A stretch of DNA of 64,000 bases from Liolophura sinensis. Lineage: Eukaryota; Mollusca; Polyplacophora; Chitonida; Chitonidae. Of this stretch, positions 60,121 through 64,000 are shown piece by piece. The position numbers were made by a program, and so were the translations under genes. Numbering within the stretch: the stretch's first letter is position 1; each line of letters begins with the position of its first letter. The notes beneath the pieces are model-generated. The model was not told the DNA's origin. It worked only from the letters and a program-made list of their open reading frames with translations, and ran no database searches. The stretch spans positions 33,327,979 through 33,391,978 of the forward strand of contig NC_088302.1 in NCBI RefSeq assembly GCF_032854445.1. The letters are read 5' to 3'.

Positions 60121-62559
60121 TCGCCATCTACCCAGTAAAACTTTCACTGAACTGTTCTCCACAGGAATCGCACGGTATTGAGCAGAAAGGTCCCTGCACA
60201 GTACAATACAGTGCTGGGTGGCTCACAACCACACAGTGCTGTATACCGTGCAGCTGTTGTGCAATGTTGCAAGATTCCAGACTGCGCTATACCGTTCAGG
60301 CAATAGCTGTACTGGACCGACATGAAATTGCCACACCGAAGTATATCACTGCATGTAGTTGTTGCCCCCATGAGTCGTTAATTAAGTGGACAAGGGGCAA
60401 TGTGTAGTCACTATAAGTCACTGTATATACTGACTCACTCACAGCAAACTGAATGGTTTATTGAGTGTATGAGTGAGCAAATCATCGACTGGTTATACGG
60501 CGGAGCAAATTCCCTCTCAGAAAATTCGTAGTCGGAAAAAATTAGCTTTCTTTGTTGAGAAAATTGGTTTAAGGCTTAAATGAACTGAGTCAGTGGCACG
60601 ACTGGCTATGGTTGGATGGATGGAACGATCCACTAATACGTGAACTGAGACACTGCATCAACTGAGGATTGAGTCACTGGAGAGTGGATTGAGTGAACGA
60701 TTGGCTGCATTGCAGTACTGATTGCGCGATGAAAAATTGTGTTCACGGTAATAATAGTAATTTTTTTGTAAAAACTCGGGTTTGGAACTCAGGATAACCC
60801 CCGGTCCTGAGTAATGCGTGGATCGCAAGTGTTGGGTTTCATCCGCGGATTACAAATGAGAAAGTTGAAGGAATTTTATCTGAGCTGATATCTTGCAGTG
60901 TTCATACATGACTTTGATATCATAAACTTGGGAGCTGCTTTCTTAAACAAACATGCTATACCATATAGACCTGACAATGCATGACTTTGCGTGCTGTAAA
61001 CTGTAAATCACGTTAGCATATTCTTTATGTAAGTAGCAAGATACTTATGGTTGATCGACTCCCACAAGGCTGACGTTGCGATTGTCGGATGTCTTCTAAG
61101 CCGGCTACGGATGTTATACGGAAATATGAACCCACGCACAGTATCATCAAACAAGTGTAATTCCGGGAATATAGCTGTGTTATAATATAAAAACACGCAT
61201 AAACACCTCTTACATATACAAGGAAATCAACATAAAGGAAAACATTTCCTTCTGTGCATGTTGCCTTTCGATGGCGTGGGCATCTAGGCCCATATCCCTT
61301 ACAGCGCATGTGCCTCGCTCTATACGATTGCTTTTCACCACTGTCACTAGTGCTCAAGTTTGATCTTTGAAAGCTGTTGTATGTAATATGTAATAATCAG
61401 CATAAAATAAACAAATCTCTTTCTGATCTCCGCTGGAATCATGTTGTGCTTACCTTAGTTACAGAGAATGCGCGTGTATCGAGCCTTAATAGTCCGAAGG
61501 ATGAGACAAAGTTTTCTGTGTTTTCTTACATCACTTCCTGGCACGTTACCGTGAACCCCAATGGCCTTGGCGTTGCTCAAGATCTCTTTACAAAATTTGC
61601 CAGTGGCGGTAAGGATGTGAAGCAAACGTACAGAGCGGCGCATGTGCTGGTTCAAGGGAAAACTTGAACATAAGAATGCACGTGCAGCATTGATAGTTCA
61701 CCATATGTTGGCGAATACAAGAATACGTGATACATGGTTGTAAAGCCTGCAATTAAATAAGAGCTTGAAAAAGTGACCCGGCTAAAAGCTGAGGACTGGT
61801 CACAACAAACATAACAGAAGGATACATATACATACACATAGAAGCGATCGGCAGTTTTCGATCAGTTCGGTACTTTTCCATTGATTCCAAATGTCTTCAT
61901 TTTCCAGGAAAACCGGAACCGGAAATTATGCTGTCACATCCGCTTTGAACCAATGTAGAAAGTATATCTACTGAATGAGTATTGCTTTTAATTAATGAAC
62001 TCTAATTAATGAAATGAAAAATCGTTGCGATCGCCAACATGGAAATTAGGCGAATCTAGAATGTGATCATTGTTTAGTCAACAATTCAGCTATTTAGCAC
62101 TGATCTAAAAGGGCAGGAGTGCGGCTTTTTAAAAAATGAATGGGCTGGTAGAGGAGATGTAAGTTAACTGATTGATCAGTAAGGCATTGTGAATGTACCA
62201 TTGAGCGCAGAGCATGTGCCAAGGGGAAAGTTTTCTATACAGTCTGCAAAAGTGCCTGTTTACTTTCGTGTTGCATTTGATATGCTGTGGAGACCGACTT
62301 CCTGTCCAGACGACAGCCTCTGTTTGCGACTGCGCACTGTGGAACCCGAGCGATCGGCGAGAATCCCGTGGACAAAAGACGAGGCTGTGTCTATATCGGC
62401 TCGAAAACCTGCGGCCTTTTTCTTAGTTTGATAGAAGCAAACAATCGAACCTGCCTCTATCTAACTGTCGTTTGTTTTTACCTTTCTGTTGTATTACTTT
62501 TGGTATTTACATTTTTGGGTATAGAATCTATACAACCGCAATTGTCAGTCGGGCTGGTC
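60121..62559. other. Gene-free DNA
   Basis: 60420-60720 carries loose repeats of ACTGAGTCACTG-like words. CAGTGCTG and CTGTATACCGTGCAG words recur near 60200-60260. Frames of 110 codons minus (61025-61357) and 96 plus (61377-61667) are unrecognised. Confidence 0.55.
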
Positions 62560-62720
62560 GGTACAGGCTCAGATACCCAAAGGCGCACGTGCTCGCGTGG
62601 GCACCTGTTCTTCGCTGAAGCGGCACAACTGCGCGCGAGGACACAGCGCGCGCACGCCCGGTGTTTATCTTCATGCTGTGCTCAACTCGGAGATGTATTC
62701 TTACGTCCGTGACCTTTCAA
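62560..62720. other. CpG-rich patch without recognisable gene
   Basis: GGCGCACGTGCTCGCGTGGG and GACACAGCGCGCGCACGCCC sit in a short GC-rich patch. Overlapping plus-strand frames of 141 (62287-62712) and 126 codons (62597-62977) show no domain I recognise. They are reported as unexplained sequence, not as genes. Confidence 0.3.
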
Positions 62721-63046
62721 AGTCTACACAATCAAGCGCAAAATGTTACAAAGAGGCAAAGGGAGCCGTGCTTGTTAATATTGCCGCAGTCAGGTATAGA
62801 CACAGCTTTGGACAGAGGGTTTTGAGAATGACCGATTCTGTGCGTGGCAAAGAGACGGTGACAAACAGGGCCGCCTCTCTATATTACCATCTGCCCTTAC
62901 CGACTGAATCAAAGCCCCTCGATGTTCCGACAATCAACGCGACTATCGTGGCACACAAGGTTACTGTCAATAAATAAAAATGAACGTATGTTTACAAACG
63001 AGTTTCTTGTGCTTCTGATATTGATTCCTCATCCTCACTGGAGTGA

Positions 63047-63326
63047 CAGTGTCAAAGACAAGAATAACTGTGATCAAGACAAGACTGGTTGTGTTCAATG
63101 CCAAAAGGTTGTGTAAGTCCAGAATGATGTGTTCAAGACAAGATTGACTGTGTTCAAGAGAAGCATTATTGTGTTGAAGGCAAGAATGATTGTGTTCAAG
63201 GCAAGAATGACTGTGTTCAAGACCAGAGAGGTTGTGTTTAGGACAAGAATGATTGCGTAAAGAATGATTGTGTTCAAGGCAAGAATGATTGTGTTCAAGG
63301 CCAGAAAAATTGTGTTGAAGACGAAG
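63047..63326. repeat. 21-bp minisatellite, about 13 copies
   Basis: The unit is close to GATTGTGTTCAAGGCAAGAA followed by T. Variants contain GACAAGA, GAGAAGC or GGCCAGA, and one unit is shortened near 63255. The minus strand stays open for 87 and 138 codons, with a seven-residue repeat like LALNTII. This is best explained by the period being a multiple of three. Confidence 0.93.
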
Positions 63327-64000
63327 TCGATTGATTTTGGAGACCAAAGTGTGTGCAAGAAAAAAAAAACATAACCAGTGCAAATGTCACCATAATGAAA
63401 CTGGTCTTTGCGAATTTAACTAATTAATTGTATATGGCGGTTATCGGTTGAGGGCCTGGGCTGTGATTTGGATGGAGAACTGAAACACAAACCTCTTAAG
63501 CAAAAAGTCACGACGTGTTCTCATATCCCTTTTATGAGTATACACGTGTGAGACTGTTAGTTAGTGTGAGCATGCAAGTTAAGAGTAAAGTTAAAACAAA
63601 TTAAACGAACTCCCGCTACTTCAGGGTAAGCGGGAATTTGTATACCTGTGAATAAGTTGGTAGGTGTGCTAAAATATTTGGTGTAAATTCAAAGGCAGCT
63701 TTGAATGTTTTTTTTGAAATGTGATCACATCACAACATTTCTCTTGACCTGTAACGTCTATTCTACACCGCTTTTAGTTGCGGGAAGTGTGAAAATGTAC
63801 ATATTAAATAGCGATCCATGCTGTTTATGTCTACAAATAAAATAATTTGAGTTTGTTGACTTGTTATATTTGCTTCCTGATTTATATAATGGTGAACTGC
63901 GGCATGACGTCATAATACATGTACCGTAAACTTTTACATTTCTACGTCACGCAACAATAAGACACGACATCATACATACGCAGTTTTGACGTATCTAGAT
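63327..64000. other. Gene-free DNA at the right edge
   Basis: AT-rich sequence; nothing is recognised. ACTCCCGCTACTTCAGGGTA with AGCGGGA near 63610-63635 forms a small inverted repeat. Confidence 0.6.

Noticed and set aside
60420-60720. Tandem repeat of ACTGAGTCACTG-like words
   Set aside because: Spacing is irregular and matches are short; it may be low-complexity drift, so it is mentioned only in the interval description.
62967-63383. 138-codon minus-strand frame resembling a coiled-coil repeat protein
   Set aside because: Explained by the 21-bp minisatellite; no start context, splice structure or flanking domain.
1-64000. CRISPR arrays, prokaryotic operons, viral genes, or a reverse-transcriptase open frame
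   Set aside because: None is visible: tandem repeats lack spacer structure, no operon-like gene packing exists, and no frame shows a reverse transcriptase, integrase or capsid motif.

Overview
This window is animal nuclear DNA: AT-rich, intron-bearing, full of simple repeats and short tRNA-derived retroelements, with no operons or bacterial-type genes. The SINE-like copies (tRNA-like head, 3' end close to ACGGCGTARAACACCAA followed by an AAATAAAT-type tail or CTCACTCAC) resemble those I associate with molluscs. The protein encoded also looks like a protostome orthologue, so I infer a lophotrochozoan, most likely a mollusc. The species cannot be named from the sequence alone.

One protein-coding gene can be supported with confidence: a complete Islet-class (ISL1/ISL2) LIM-homeodomain transcription factor on the plus strand. 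Its start codon is at 33895 and its stop codon ends at 46205. Six coding exons (33895-33919, 34727-34916, 36040-36368, 38736-39025, 44321-44500, 46014-46205) join with consistent GT/AG sites and phases into a 401-residue protein. It has two LIM domains, an Asn/Ser-rich linker, a homeodomain, an Islet-type LIM-binding segment and a His-rich, lineage-specific C-terminus. Upstream is a promoter-like cluster (palindromic E-box, paired CCAAT boxes, TATA-like box). Downstream is a long 3' UTR with two AATAAA signals.

Layout: 1-33.5 kb is gene-free flanking DNA with AT microsatellites, minisatellites and about eight SINE-like copies, one (15.1-15.45 kb) full length with target-site duplications. Some complex, homeodomain- or GATA-site-bearing stretches at 25.1-26.0 and 30.2-30.5 kb are candidate regulatory DNA. 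The Islet gene fills 33.6-47.6 kb. From 47.6 kb to the end is again gene-free, with SINE fragments, four clear or degenerate tandem arrays (88, 42, 94 and 21 bp) and CpG-rich patches. The interval of roughly 31.2-50.9 kb around the gene holds no copy of the main SINE families.

No operon, CRISPR array, prokaryotic defence system or other plainly novel multi-gene system is visible. The interest lies in the Islet locus: its exon structure, possible alternative C-terminus, intronic duplications, candidate enhancers and surrounding gene desert, plus the modular SINEs.
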